DNA of 64,000 nucleotides from Planctomycetota bacterium (GCA_009691855.1 SIAI01000002.1:1-64000); one strand, 5' to 3'. Counted from the stretch's first letter, positions 24,691 through 34,185 are shown. Made by a program: numbers and translations. The notes: generated by a model not told the origin, from the sequence alone.

Positions 24691-26358
24691 TCACTTGGGG
24701 GGGCCCTTCTTCTGCAGCAGATCCTCGAAGGAGTCGCGCGACTCGCGCAGCAGCTCGTTCTCGGGATCGAGCTCGCAGGCCAGGCGGAACAGGCCCTCGG
24801 CCTCGGCCAGGGCCTCCTCCGATCCCGTCAGCTTCTCCTGGTCGTCGGCGGAGAGCTGCACGGTGAGGCTCGGCGTGCGCAGCGACAGGCCGCCCAGCAT
24901 CTGCGCCAGGTTGGCGCGGAAGCCGCCCTCGAGGGGGGCCAGTTCGACGGCTTTGCGGAAATCCGCGGCCGCCGTTTTCTCGCTGCCCTTGATGATCAAC
25001 TGCAACACGCCGCGCGCCCAGAAGGCACGGGGGGCATTCACACCGCCCTCGATGGCTGCCTCCAGGTCTGCCAGCGCGGCCGCGAGATCCTCCTTGCCTT
25101 GCGACGACTGCAGCGTGAACAGCCCGCGCTTGTAGCGCGCCAGCGGTGCATCGATGTCGATCGCCGCGATGTAGGCCTGCCACTCGGCCTCGAGCGCGGC
25201 CACGTCCTTCACGCCCAGGCGTTCCAGCAGCAGCCGTCGCACCTCCTCGGGCGGCACCTCCTTCCAGCTGCCGTACTTGTTGCCGCCCGCGACCAGCGCC
25301 TTGAAGGCCACGCCCTTCCCGATGGTGTAGAAGTCCTTGAAGAACTTCTTGAAGCCCTTCTCGTACTCGGGCTTGGCCGTGTTGAGGAAGTACACGAACG
25401 ACCAGGCGTGCGCGTAGGCGAAGGCCTGGAACTCCTCGCGCGGCATGAAGAACAGCTTCTCCAGCGGGATCGCCTTGCCGTCCTTGAGCGCTTGCTGGAC
25501 GGTGAGCACGCGCTCCAGCGAGAGCTGCCCGGGCTGGATCTCGAGCTTGCCCTTCTTGGACTTGCCCACGAGCGCGGAGCCGAAGAAATCGGCCACGCCC
25601 TCGTTGATCCAGATGCAGGGCAACGCCTGGGGCTCGATCAGGAAGGTCAGGAGGTGCGTGCCCTCGTGCAGCGCGACCCACTGCGAGATCGCCGGGTCCT
25701 GGTAGTCGTGATAGAAGTGCAGCTCGCCCTCGACGAAGTTGAAGAATCCCGCCACGCCCGGATCGACCTTGGTGAGCGCGCGGAACTCCGGGCGGTTCTT
25801 GTAGACACAGACCTTCATCTTGGTGCGCTTGAGCGTCGGCGACGGGTCGATGCCCACGCGCTGGTCCATCATGTCGTAGTAGCTCTCCAGCAGTTCGGCG
25901 TAGTAGTCGAGGATCTCCGGCGAGGTGTTCGACTGGATCTGGAAGTGCTTGGTCTCCTTCTTCCAGCCGTCGCGGAACTGCGAGTGCGCGGCGAGCTCGG
26001 CCGTACGCGCCTTGGTGAGCTCGGTCTGCTTGTTGAGCTCCGCCTGGTACGCGGCCTTGGACAGCCACTTGCCGCGATAGCGCACGAAGCCGTCGGCCAG
26101 CTTCTTCTTCTCGTCCTCGTTGGCGGGGACGTAGTCCGACATGTCGCCCTCGATCTCGACCGAGGCCACGAACTCCTTCGGGCAGGTGATCTCGCCGCTC
26201 TCGAACACCAGCTGGTAGCTGCCGTCGGGCAGCACGCGTGCCTTCTTGAGCTCGAGGATGCGCCCGTCCTTGGTGATCAGGCGGTCGGCGCTGGCCGGCA
26301 GGCCGAGCAGCAGCGCGCCGCAGAGCAGCGCAACGAGTTTCGAGGGGCGTGTGCTCAT
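24691..26358 (-). CDS. Secreted gluzincin-like metallopeptidase with TPR tail (DUF1570-like)
   Basis: This 555-aa protein has a signal peptide (LVALLCGALLLGLPASA) and an N-terminal region with beta-sheet and SH3-like strands (RLITKDGRILELK). A zinc-metallopeptidase core follows: the HExxH motif in ALHEGTHLLT and the downstream Glu in INEGVADFFG. The C-terminal third has TPR-like helices (ALADLEAAIEGGVNAPRAF, AAADFRKAVELAPLEGG). This layout is common among planctomycete DUF1570 proteins. It is coupled to the gluzincin gene upstream by an ATGA overlap at 26355-26358. The proteolytic target is unknown; a role in outer-surface protein processing is only inference. Confidence 0.8.
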   Translation of the reverse strand: MSTRPSKLVALLCGALLLGLPASADRLITKDGRILELKKARVLPDGSYQLVFESGEITCPKEFVASVEIEGDMSDYVPANEDEKKKLADGFVRYRGKWLSKAAYQAELNKQTELTKARTAELAAHSQFRDGWKKETKHFQIQSNTSPEILDYYAELLESYYDMMDQRVGIDPSPTLKRTKMKVCVYKNRPEFRALTKVDPGVAGFFNFVEGELHFYHDYQDPAISQWVALHEGTHLLTFLIEPQALPCIWINEGVADFFGSALVGKSKKGKLEIQPGQLSLERVLTVQQALKDGKAIPLEKLFFMPREEFQAFAYAHAWSFVYFLNTAKPEYEKGFKKFFKDFYTIGKGVAFKALVAGGNKYGSWKEVPPEEVRRLLLERLGVKDVAALEAEWQAYIAAIDIDAPLARYKRGLFTLQSSQGKEDLAAALADLEAAIEGGVNAPRAFWARGVLQLIIKGSEKTAAADFRKAVELAPLEGGFRANLAQMLGGLSLRTPSLTVQLSADDQEKLTGSEEALAEAEGLFRLACELDPENELLRESRDSFEDLLQKKGPPK

Positions 26359-27998
26359 AGCGAGAGGATGTAGTTTTTCCAGCTCTCCTCGAGCGCCGCC
26401 CAGTCGATGCCCGCATAGGCGGTGTCGACCGCCTTGTCGAGCTCACCGTCGTCGGCCAGCGTCGCGAGGTACGTGTCGAGGATCTGGCCCCAGGCGGGGC
26501 TCCAGCCCTTGGCCTTCTTCTTCTCGCCGGTGCGCAGGAAGTAGATGAACGACCAGCCCTGGGCGTAGCAGTCGGGCGCGGAGAGCCGGTACGGGTTCGA
26601 GCCGTAGTACAGCGGCTGACTCCAGCGCACGAGCTCGCTCAGCGGCGCGTAGCCCGTGCCGACATCCTGGGCCGACTTCGGCTTGGCCAAGCCCTGGCGC
26701 AGCGACTCCTGGATCCCGCGGATGCGCCAGGGGTTCTCCTGCAGCGTGAACTTCCGGTGCGCGTACATGTAGCCGCTGTAGAAGTCGCCGGTGCCCTCCT
26801 TGTACCAGCTGTGCGGCGAGATGCTCCCGTAGAAGTAATAGATGTACTGGTGGAACGCCTCGTGGTTCAGCACCACCCAGGTGTCCGCGCGGCCGCCGCC
26901 CTTTTGATCGTCGAAGAGCACGAGCTCCTCGGCCGCGGAGTTCCAGTACCCGGGCGCGCTGGGACTGCCGCCGTACTGGATGTACTGCTCCTGGTTCGAG
27001 CACACGCGCACCACGCTCGAGCGCGAAGCCTCCAGCGGATTCACGACCGGGATCGCGACCGTGCGTTCCTCGGCGGGAACCCCGTCCGCGGGTTCCTCGG
27101 CGGGCGCCTCGGCCGCCGCCGTCGAAGCGCGCACGAGGCACGCCTTCTCCGGCGGATAGTCGACCTGGTACACCTTGCGGATGGCCTCGATGCGCTCCTG
27201 CACCTCGCTCAGGAAGGGCTCGTCGGTGCAGTTCGAGACGATGAAGTAGTTCGCGCTCTCGAGCATGCGCCAGCCTGGCGTGCGCGCCATCTCGGCCTGC
27301 AGCTTGGCGCGCTTCTGACTGCGCGGGTCGGCGCCCACAGCGTCCTTGGAAGCGCTCTCGAGCGCCAGCGGCTCGAGCGACTTGGCCAGGGTCTCGAAGG
27401 CCTTCTCGTAGGAGCGCCACTTCTTCTCGCCGGGGCCGACGCCGACCAGCGCGACGTCGAGGTCCGCGGCCAGCGGAAACACCGCGTAGCTCTGGATCGG
27501 TTTCTTCTCGAAGCCGCTCACCTGCGCTCCGGCGTAGGCGCGGATGCTCTCCGTCGACAGGCCCTCGAACACGTAGCACTGGGCGGACGGGATCTTGGTG
27601 CCCTTCAACTCCCTCGGGTAGCCCGCGGCGAGGCTCCAGCCATGGCCCTTCTCCTGGCCCGCTTCCATGCCCTGGCTCACCCAGCTGCGGATGTCGCGTG
27701 CGACGCCCTTGGGCGGGTTGTCGCGGTTGTCGAAGCGCACCCGGTAGACGTTGATGAACACGCCCGCGTCGCCGCCGAGGCCCACGCCTTCGCCGTTGTT
27801 CGGGGCCCACTTGCCGATCGTGTTCGGGTCGAGCGGGTTGCCGGGCGTGAAGCCCCAGTCCTTGGGCGCCTTGACGCGGAAGCCCAGCTGCACCATGTCC
27901 TCGTACCAGGAGCTGCCGGGCTTGGGCTCCTGGGCGGCGGCGAGCCCCGCCAGGGACACCAGCGCGAGCTGCAAAGCGAGCGAGCGAAGGCGGAGCAT
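26355..27998 (-). CDS. Secreted gluzincin-like metallopeptidase, paralogue
   Basis: This 547-aa protein has a signal peptide (LALQLALVSLAGLAAAQ). A first domain of about 170 residues with FRVKAPKDWGFTPG precedes the metallopeptidase core: HExxH in VLNHEAFHQYIYY, the Glu in WYKEGTGDFYSGYM and a Cys-poor helical tail ending SWKNYILSL. The insert around 265-300 is rich in Ala/Glu/Pro. It is first in a two-gene coupled operon with another HExxH protein, although the two share little sequence outside the core. The gene is divergent from the carboxypeptidase-regulatory-repeat gene. Confidence 0.78.
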   Translation of the reverse strand: MLRLRSLALQLALVSLAGLAAAQEPKPGSSWYEDMVQLGFRVKAPKDWGFTPGNPLDPNTIGKWAPNNGEGVGLGGDAGVFINVYRVRFDNRDNPPKGVARDIRSWVSQGMEAGQEKGHGWSLAAGYPRELKGTKIPSAQCYVFEGLSTESIRAYAGAQVSGFEKKPIQSYAVFPLAADLDVALVGVGPGEKKWRSYEKAFETLAKSLEPLALESASKDAVGADPRSQKRAKLQAEMARTPGWRMLESANYFIVSNCTDEPFLSEVQERIEAIRKVYQVDYPPEKACLVRASTAAAEAPAEEPADGVPAEERTVAIPVVNPLEASRSSVVRVCSNQEQYIQYGGSPSAPGYWNSAAEELVLFDDQKGGGRADTWVVLNHEAFHQYIYYFYGSISPHSWYKEGTGDFYSGYMYAHRKFTLQENPWRIRGIQESLRQGLAKPKSAQDVGTGYAPLSELVRWSQPLYYGSNPYRLSAPDCYAQGWSFIYFLRTGEKKKAKGWSPAWGQILDTYLATLADDGELDKAVDTAYAGIDWAALEESWKNYILSL

Positions 27999-28263
27999 GC
28001 GCAATCCTCTCGACCAGCGCGGACGACGAACCCTCTTCGGGCCTGAGAGCGGTCTGCCGGACCGCGCGGCCAACGCCGGTATCATCGCCGTCTCGGTCCA
28101 CGGGGCGCAAGGGAGGTTCGAGAACCGTGGCCGCCCAACCCCCTGGTCCAAATCGCGTAGTCGCGCCAGCTCGCGCTCGTCCGCTCGGGCCCGCGCGGCG
28201 TCTAATGGACGCGGCGAGCCTGCTGGAGCGCGCTCCGTCCTCTGTCCTCACCTCCACGAAGCC

Positions 28264-31200
28264 ATGGGCAACCGACTGACCCTTCCCCTGCTCCTCCTGG
28301 CCGCGCTGCTGGCAGGCGGCGCCTTCTTCTGGCTCACGGGTGGGGAGCGTCGTGGCGCCTCCACGCCGCACGCGACAGCCGAGCCGAGCCAGAGCGCTGC
28401 GCCGCTTGCCGCGGCGGAACTCGCGAAGCCGGCCGCACCGGCGGGCGAGGCACATCCCGCGGGCAACGAGCCGACGCGGGTCGCGGCCAGCGAGAGCACG
28501 GCCCCGAAGCCGGCGCCGAAGGGCGCGGGCGAGGCGGTGGGCGTGAATGGGCGCGTCCTCGACCCCGCGGGTGCGCCGGTTGCCGGTGCGCGCGTGACCC
28601 TGGCCGCGAACACCGGCTTCCCGCTCGACCTGGAGCTCGACAACGAGTTTCCCTGGCTCAAGCGCCAGCGTACCGAGACCGACGCACGGGGGTACTACCG
28701 CTTCGAGCGCGTCGAGCCCGGCACGCAGCAGCTGCTGGTGCGTGCCAGCGGCTTCGCGCCGCACGAGGAACGCGGCGTCGCCGTGCCCAAGGGCGGCGTC
28801 GAGCTCGAGCCGATCACGCTCGCGCGCGGCGCGATCCTGTCCGGCGTCGTCGTCGACCCCGAGGGCCGCGGCGTGGGTGGTGCGCGCTTGGTGCGCGCCG
28901 AGATCGACCGCGACGAGATCTTCATGTTTGGCGCGCGCGAACCGGTGGCGGTCACGGAGGACGACGGACGCTTCCGCATCGACGAAGTCGCCTGCGGCGC
29001 CTGGCGCTTCCTGGTGCGCAGCGAAGAGCACCCCGACCTGGTGGTCGAGGGCGTGGCCGAGCAACCGCTCGAGCAGACGGGACTACGCTGGCAGCTCGCT
29101 CCCGGGGCCACGATCACCGGCACGGTGACCGCCGTGCCGGTCGGTGAGCGCAACGCGCTCGAGGTTCGTGCCATGCGCGGCAGCGGAGTGGACTTCCTGC
29201 AGCTCGGTTCGGCGCGCGTGGCCAAGGTCGAGTCCAACGGGGCCTTCGAGGTGCACGGCCTGGACGTGGGCCAGGAGTACGCGCTGCAAGCGCGCCGCGA
29301 CCAGGACGAGGGCGAGTTCGGTTTCTTCGAGCGTTCGCGCTCGAACAGCGTGCGCGCGCGCAGCGGCGACAGCGGCGTGGTGCTGAGCTACCAGCCCGAG
29401 GCCGCGCTGACCTTCAGCGTGTTCGACGCGCGCACGCGCGCGCCGCTGGAGACGTTCCAGGTCGAGTCGGGTCTGGAGTGGCCCGCGCCGCTCACGGGCG
29501 AGGACGGCCGCGCGCGCACGTTCTTCCCCGGCGGCGTGGTGCGCGTCGGCGGCCTGCGGCCGAGCTCGGACCAGGAGCGCGTGCAGCTCAACGTGCACGC
29601 CACCGGCTACCGCGACTACCAGCGCAACGACATCGCCGTGCGCGCGGGACAGGAACTCGATCTGGGCACGCTGTACCTCGAACCCGTGCCGGTGGTGCGC
29701 GTGCGCGTGCGCGACGCGACCACCAGGGCCCCCGTGGCCGACGCCCGAGTGCGCATGCAGCGCTCGCAGCCGGGCGGCATGCTGGAGGTCAAACGCTCGC
29801 TGACCGTTAACGCCGAGGAAGGGGTGGAGTCGATCGAGTTCGGCGACGGCCGTTCGGCCACGACCGACGCGCAGGGCTGGGCCGAGCTGACGGCCTTCGA
29901 AGGCGGCGGCACGGTCGATCTCTCGGCGCGCGCCCAGGGCTACGCACCGGCCGAGAAGAAGGAGCTCACCCTGCCGGGCGGCGAGAGCGTCGAGCAGGAG
30001 CTCTGGCTCACGCTCGGTGGCGAGGTGCTGGTGCACGTGCTGGATGCCGAGGGCGTGGCGCTCAAGGGCGCGCGCGTCGAGCATCGCGCGGATGCGGACT
30101 CTGCCCCGCACGGGGGGATGTTCGTGTTCGGCGGCGGTGGGGGGGGCGGCGAGATCAGCGACCCGAAGGGCGAGGTCCTGTTCCCGAACCTCGCGCCGGG
30201 CCTGCACTCCTTTCGCCTGGGCGAGGACGCTGACGGAGGCGAGGCGATGTTCACCACCTCCGCGGACGTGGCCTTTGCCATCCCCGGCATGGGCGGCGGC
30301 AGCGACGACGACTGGAGCCAGGTCCAGGTCGGCGACGGCGCGCGCAGCGAGATCACCCTGCGCGCCGCGCCGCGCGGCAGCCTGACCGGGCGCGTGCGCG
30401 AGGCCGGCAAGGTGTTAGCGGGCGCGACGCTGCGCCTGTCGAAGGCGGGCGCGGACGTCGAACCGCGCATGCCGATGATGATGGGCCTGGGCGGCGGCGG
30501 CCCGGAGGGCAAGAGCGACGGCGACGGGCGCTACTCGATCGAGGACGTGAAGGAGGGGCGCTACAAGCTTTCCGTCACGCACCCGACGCGGCGCATGCCG
30601 CAGGACTTCGAGCTCGACCTGCGCGAGGGCAAGAACACCTTCGACGTCGACCTGTCTCTGGCGATCCTGAGCGGGCGCGTGCTGGACGACAAGGGGCGGG
30701 GCATCCCCGGCGTGCGCGTGTGGGCCGAGCGCGAGGCGGGCGAGGGCGCACCGGCGGTGCGCATGCGCGTCATGATGATCAACGACGATGGCGGCGGCGT
30801 GGTCGACTCGGGGCAGTTCGGCGAGCGCGCCACGACCGATGCGGAGGGCGCCTATCAGCTGCGCGGCGTGAGCGCCGACACGGACCTGATGGTCAAGGCC
30901 GAGGGCGACGCGGTTCAGCCGGGGCAGTCCGAGGTCGTGCGTCTGGCGCCGAACCAGGTTCTGGAAGGCGTGGACGTGAAGCTCCTGGCGGCCGGCGCGA
31001 TCCACGTCGAGGCCAAGCTGCGCGACGGCTCTTCCGCGCGCTTCCAGCTGGTGCAGGCCGAGTACCTCGGCGACGAGGAGCCAAGCCCCGACCCCAAGGT
31101 CGCCTTCTTGCAGGAGGGCTCCACCGAGCTCAAGGGCCTGCGGCCTGGGCGCTGGAAGGTCAACGTGAAGAGCGCCGCGGGTGGACCGCGCAGCAGCGCC

Positions 31201-31269
31201 CCCGGACAGGATCAGGAGATCGAGGTCAAGCCGGGCGAGACCGTGAACGCGAGCTACACGGTGGATTGA
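28264..31269 (+). CDS. Large carboxypeptidase-regulatory-repeat surface protein
   Basis: This 1001-aa protein has one N-terminal membrane segment (about 5-24), then a Pro/Ala/Ser/Glu-rich linker of about 70 residues. It is followed by a string of Ig-like carboxypeptidase-regulatory domains, each marked by a G-x-V-x-D-x-x-G-x-P-V-x-G-A-x-V pattern: VNGRVLDPAGAPVAGARVTL, ILSGVVVDPEGRGVGGARLV, SLTGRVREAGKVLAGATLRL and ILSGRVLDDKGRGIPGVRVW. Two Gly-rich insertions (FVFGGGGGGGEI and MMGLGGGGPEG) interrupt the repeats. The layout suggests an anchored extracytoplasmic scaffold or adhesin. No enzyme motif is visible. The gene is preceded by a 265-nt region with no gene. Confidence 0.8.
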   Translation: MGNRLTLPLLLLAALLAGGAFFWLTGGERRGASTPHATAEPSQSAAPLAAAELAKPAAPAGEAHPAGNEPTRVAASESTAPKPAPKGAGEAVGVNGRVLDPAGAPVAGARVTLAANTGFPLDLELDNEFPWLKRQRTETDARGYYRFERVEPGTQQLLVRASGFAPHEERGVAVPKGGVELEPITLARGAILSGVVVDPEGRGVGGARLVRAEIDRDEIFMFGAREPVAVTEDDGRFRIDEVACGAWRFLVRSEEHPDLVVEGVAEQPLEQTGLRWQLAPGATITGTVTAVPVGERNALEVRAMRGSGVDFLQLGSARVAKVESNGAFEVHGLDVGQEYALQARRDQDEGEFGFFERSRSNSVRARSGDSGVVLSYQPEAALTFSVFDARTRAPLETFQVESGLEWPAPLTGEDGRARTFFPGGVVRVGGLRPSSDQERVQLNVHATGYRDYQRNDIAVRAGQELDLGTLYLEPVPVVRVRVRDATTRAPVADARVRMQRSQPGGMLEVKRSLTVNAEEGVESIEFGDGRSATTDAQGWAELTAFEGGGTVDLSARAQGYAPAEKKELTLPGGESVEQELWLTLGGEVLVHVLDAEGVALKGARVEHRADADSAPHGGMFVFGGGGGGGEISDPKGEVLFPNLAPGLHSFRLGEDADGGEAMFTTSADVAFAIPGMGGGSDDDWSQVQVGDGARSEITLRAAPRGSLTGRVREAGKVLAGATLRLSKAGADVEPRMPMMMGLGGGGPEGKSDGDGRYSIEDVKEGRYKLSVTHPTRRMPQDFELDLREGKNTFDVDLSLAILSGRVLDDKGRGIPGVRVWAEREAGEGAPAVRMRVMMINDDGGGVVDSGQFGERATTDAEGAYQLRGVSADTDLMVKAEGDAVQPGQSEVVRLAPNQVLEGVDVKLLAAGAIHVEAKLRDGSSARFQLVQAEYLGDEEPSPDPKVAFLQEGSTELKGLRPGRWKVNVKSAAGGPRSSAPGQDQEIEVKPGETVNASYTVD

Positions 31270-31303
31270 GCGCGCGCGCCGCGCGATTCGCTCGCGCGCA
31301 ACC

Positions 31304-31323
31304 GCGCGTCGGTCAAGACGCGC
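31304..31323. terminator. Hairpin between convergent genes
   Basis: A 7-bp perfect stem (GCGCGTC 31304-31310 with GACGCGC 31317-31323) with a 6-nt loop lies between the stop codons of the regulatory-repeat gene and the Cof-type hydrolase gene. No U-tract is present. Its position suggests a terminator for one or both. Confidence 0.4.
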
Positions 31324-31331
31324 CGTCGGTT

Positions 31332-32162
31332 CTAGAAGAGCTCCGCGACCAGCTCGGCAATCGTGTCCGAGTTGTTGGGCCCGATCACGCGCCCTGCGGC
31401 GGCCAGCACGCGCGGCATCGAGTTCTGCATGGCCACCCCCAGGCCCGCGGCGGTGATCATCTCCAGGTCGTTGTCGGCGTCGCCCACGGCGACCACGCGC
31501 TCGCGCGCGATGCCGTAGCGCTCGGCCAGCACGCGCAGGGCCTCGCCCTTGCCGCGCGAGGGCGGCTGCACGTCGACCACGGCGAGCTGGCTGGCGCGGT
31601 GAGTGGCCAGGGCGTTGAGCGGGAAGTGCGTGATGAACAACGGCTGTGCGAGCGCGCGCTGCACCTCGGCCGCCACCGCGGCCGAGCCGTCCTGGGCGCG
31701 TGAGAAGAAGGTCACGCGGATCACGTACTCGCGCGGCAGCGCGGAGAAATCCACGTGACGCAGGCCCTCCAGGCCGCGCAGCGCCAGAGCCTCGTGCTCG
31801 TCCCGCGGGTGCGGAGCGTACTTCGCGCCGGCCACCTGGATCAGCGGCATGAGCCCGCTCTTCTCGGCGAACTCGAAGCAACGCGCCACGACGCGGTCCG
31901 AGAGCAAGCGCTCCTCCAGCAGGCGCCGTTCGACCGGGCAGTACAGCCCGGCGCCGTTGAACACCACGGCCGGCGTGTCCATGGCCAGCTCTTCGAGCAC
32001 GGCCACGACGCCCAGCTCGGAGCGTCCCGTGGCGATCATCACGCGCACCCCGCGCGCGTGCAGCGCTTGCAGCGCGGCCAGCGTGCGCGGGTGGATGCGA
32101 CCCTCGTCGGTGACCAGCGTGCCGTCGAGGTCGAGCACCAGGGCTTGGTAGGCCGCGCTCAC
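31332..32162 (-). CDS. Cof-type HAD-IIB hydrolase
   Basis: This 276-aa haloacid-dehalogenase phosphatase has motif I DLDGTLV (Asp11/Asp13), motif II in IATGRSE, a type-IIB cap (about 85-190), Lys in RGKGEAL and motif III/IV VGDADNDLEMI. The final GLGVAMQNSMP is typical of Cof proteins. It acts on small phosphorylated metabolites; the substrate is unknown. The GTG start at 32162 overlaps the fmdB-like stop by four nt (GTGA), placing it last in the chaperone transcription unit. Confidence 0.9.
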   Translation of the reverse strand: MSAAYQALVLDLDGTLVTDEGRIHPRTLAALQALHARGVRVMIATGRSELGVVAVLEELAMDTPAVVFNGAGLYCPVERRLLEERLLSDRVVARCFEFAEKSGLMPLIQVAGAKYAPHPRDEHEALALRGLEGLRHVDFSALPREYVIRVTFFSRAQDGSAAVAAEVQRALAQPLFITHFPLNALATHRASQLAVVDVQPPSRGKGEALRVLAERYGIARERVVAVGDADNDLEMITAAGLGVAMQNSMPRVLAAAGRVIGPNNSDTIAELVAELF

Positions 32163-32503
32163 TTCGAGCGCTTCTTCGCTTTCTCCTTGGACGGCGACGG
32201 CGTGAGCTTCGCCTCTCCCTTCTCGGAGGCCTTCTCAGCTGCCTTCTCGGAAGCCTTCGGCGCGGAGTCCGCGGCGGGCGCGGGCTTCGCGTCGGCCTCG
32301 GCCGCCTTCTTGTAGGAGTCCGAGCGGTAGTCGGTCAGGTAGAAGCCCGAACCCTTGAACAGGAAGCCCGCTCCACCGCCGATCTGGCGCTTGAGCTTGG
32401 ACTTCTTGCACTTCGGGCACTTGCGCTTGGGCGCGGCGGAGATGTTCTGGAACAGCTCGAGCGCGTGCCCGCAGGCTTCGCAGCGGTAGTCGTAGGTGGG
32501 CAT
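32159..32503 (-). CDS. FmdB-family zinc-ribbon protein
   Basis: This 114-aa protein starts MPTYDYRCEACGHALELFQN with the first Cys pair (CEAC), and the second pair is CPKC followed by Lys-rich KKSKLKRQIGG. Together these form the FmdB/regulatory zinc ribbon. The next segment, AGFLFKGSGFYLTDY, is also family-typical. The remaining 55 residues are a low-complexity Lys/Glu/Ala/Ser tail, so the structured part is only about 60 residues. It sits 7 nt after grpE and overlaps the HAD gene. Confidence 0.9.
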   Translation of the reverse strand: MPTYDYRCEACGHALELFQNISAAPKRKCPKCKKSKLKRQIGGGAGFLFKGSGFYLTDYRSDSYKKAAEADAKPAPAADSAPKASEKAAEKASEKGEAKLTPSPSKEKAKKRSK

Positions 32504-32510
32504 GCGGGGT

Positions 32511-33023
32511 TCAGCCCTCGGGCGCGACGGGCGCGGCCGCGACCACCACGCGTGCGGGGCGCAGGATGCGTCCTTGCCAGGTGTAGCCCGGGCGCAGCGT
32601 GGCCAGGATCGTGCCCGGCGGACTCTGGGTGGAGGCGCGGCTCTCCGCGGCTTCGTGCAGCGCGGGATCGAAGCTGCCGCTGGTGGGGATGGTGCGCAGC
32701 TCGGCCAGCTCGAGCGCCTGGGTCAGCTTGGTGCGCGTCAGCGTCACGCCCGCGGCCAGGGCCTTGGTCTCGGGCTGGGTGGACGGCGCAGAGAGCGCCA
32801 TGTCCAGGTAGTCGCCCACCAGCAAGAGCTCCTCCAGCAAGGGCTGCAGCGTGCGCAGCAGCGCGGATTCGAGCTCCTGCTGCGCGCGTCGGCGCGCGTT
32901 CTGGTAGTCGGCCTGGGCCCGCAGCCAGCGCGTCTCCATCTCGGCATAGCGCGCGGCCAGGTCCTCGGCGTGGGGAGGCGCGGCCGGCTCGGTCGCGCGC
33001 GTGTCTGCGGAGTCTTCTTTCAT
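32511..33023 (-). CDS. grpE: GrpE, nucleotide exchange factor for DnaK
   Basis: This 170-aa protein has a charged N-terminus, a long coiled coil (DLAARYAEMETRWLRAQADY, then QNARRRAQQELESA) and a C-terminal beta domain ending in PGYTWQGRILRPARVVVA. These match GrpE, which releases ADP from DnaK. The beta-domain motif FDPALHEAAES corresponds to the FNPxxHEA block. It lies 9 nt after dnaJ in the same direction. No dnaK is in the window. Confidence 0.92.
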   Translation of the reverse strand: MKEDSADTRATEPAAPPHAEDLAARYAEMETRWLRAQADYQNARRRAQQELESALLRTLQPLLEELLLVGDYLDMALSAPSTQPETKALAAGVTLTRTKLTQALELAELRTIPTSGSFDPALHEAAESRASTQSPPGTILATLRPGYTWQGRILRPARVVVAAAPVAPEG

Positions 33024-33032
33024 GGCCTCAAG

Positions 33033-34151
33033 CTAGTTGAAGTACTCGGCCAGCTTCTCGAAGAAGCTCTTCTTGCCGCCGCGCTCGTGGTCGATGCACT
33101 CGAACTCGCGCAGCAGCTCCTTCTGACGCTCGGAGAGGCCGGTGGGCGTCTGCACGAACACGCGCACCAGCTGGTCGCCGCGCCCGCGGCCCTCGAGCCG
33201 CGGCAGGCCCTGGCCGCGCAGGCGGAAGACCTTGCCGCTCTGCGTGCCCTCGGGGATCTGCATCTCGGCGCGCCCGCGCAGCGTCGGGATCTCGACCGTG
33301 TCGCCCAGCGCGAGCTGCGCGAAGGCGCACGGCACCTCGGTCATCAGGTCGGCGCCACTGCGCTGGAAGACCTTGTGTTCCTTCTCCTTGATGACCACGT
33401 GCAGGTCGCCGCGCGGCGCACCCGGCTCGCCCACGTCGCCCTCGTCGCCCACGCGGATGGTCATGCCCTCCTCGACCCCGGCCGGCACCTGCAGGGTGAG
33501 ATCCTTCTTGCGCTGCGTCAGGCCGGCGCCGCGGCAGTCCGCGCAGGGTGCCTCGATCACCTTGCCCGCGCCGCGGCATTTTGGGCAGGGCGTGGCCATG
33601 GTGAAGAAGCCCTGGCTGCGGTGGACCTGCCCACGCCCGCCGCAGGTCGCGCACAGGACCGGCGCCGTGCCGGGCTTGGCGCCGCTGCCGCGGCAGGCGG
33701 CGCAGAGTTCGGCGCGCTTGAGCGCGATCTCCTTCTGCACGCCCTGGTCGATCTCCTCCAGGCTGAGCTCGAGCACGATGCGCAGGTCGCGCCCCGGGCG
33801 CTTGCCACCGCGCGTGCGTCGGCCGCCGAACAGATCGCCGAACATCCCGCCGCCGAAGACGTCGCCGAAGGCCTCGAAGATGTCCTCGATGTTGGTGAAG
33901 CGCGTGCCCGAGAAGGCGTCGCCGCCCACGCCGGCGTGGCCGAACTGGTCGTAGCGCTTGCGCTTCTCGTCGTCGCCGAGGATGTCGTAGGCCTCGGCCG
34001 CTTCCTTGAACTTGCCCTCGGCCTTGGGGTCGTCCTGGTTGCGGTCGGGGTGGAACTCGAGCGCTTTCTTGCGATACGCGCGCTTGATCTCCTCGGCCGG
34101 CGCGGAGCGCTCGACGCCCAGCACCTCGTAGTAGTCGCGCTTCTCGCTCAT
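33033..34151 (-). CDS. dnaJ: Chaperone DnaJ
   Basis: This 372-aa type-I J-protein has a J-domain with the HPD motif (YRKKALEFHPDRNQ), a Gly/Phe-rich linker (FGGGMFGDLFGGRRT) and four zinc-binding CxxCxGxG repeats (CAACRGSG, CATCGGRG, CPKCRGAG and CADCRGAG), followed by the C-terminal substrate domains. It delivers clients to DnaK and stimulates its ATPase. Length and domain order are standard. It lies 147 nt after groEL1, with two stable hairpins in between, and is followed 9 nt later by grpE. Confidence 0.95.
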   Translation of the reverse strand: MSEKRDYYEVLGVERSAPAEEIKRAYRKKALEFHPDRNQDDPKAEGKFKEAAEAYDILGDDEKRKRYDQFGHAGVGGDAFSGTRFTNIEDIFEAFGDVFGGGMFGDLFGGRRTRGGKRPGRDLRIVLELSLEEIDQGVQKEIALKRAELCAACRGSGAKPGTAPVLCATCGGRGQVHRSQGFFTMATPCPKCRGAGKVIEAPCADCRGAGLTQRKKDLTLQVPAGVEEGMTIRVGDEGDVGEPGAPRGDLHVVIKEKEHKVFQRSGADLMTEVPCAFAQLALGDTVEIPTLRGRAEMQIPEGTQSGKVFRLRGQGLPRLEGRGRGDQLVRVFVQTPTGLSERQKELLREFECIDHERGGKKSFFEKLAEYFN

Positions 34152-34185
34152 CGTGGCGGGGGGCTTGCTTCGGGCTGGATATGCG

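Noticed and set aside
24649-26373. Long plus-strand frame antisense to the gluzincin
   Set aside because: The minus-strand frame has a signal peptide and HExxH; the plus frame has neither and is Leu/Ala/Val-rich as expected for antisense of GC-rich DNA.
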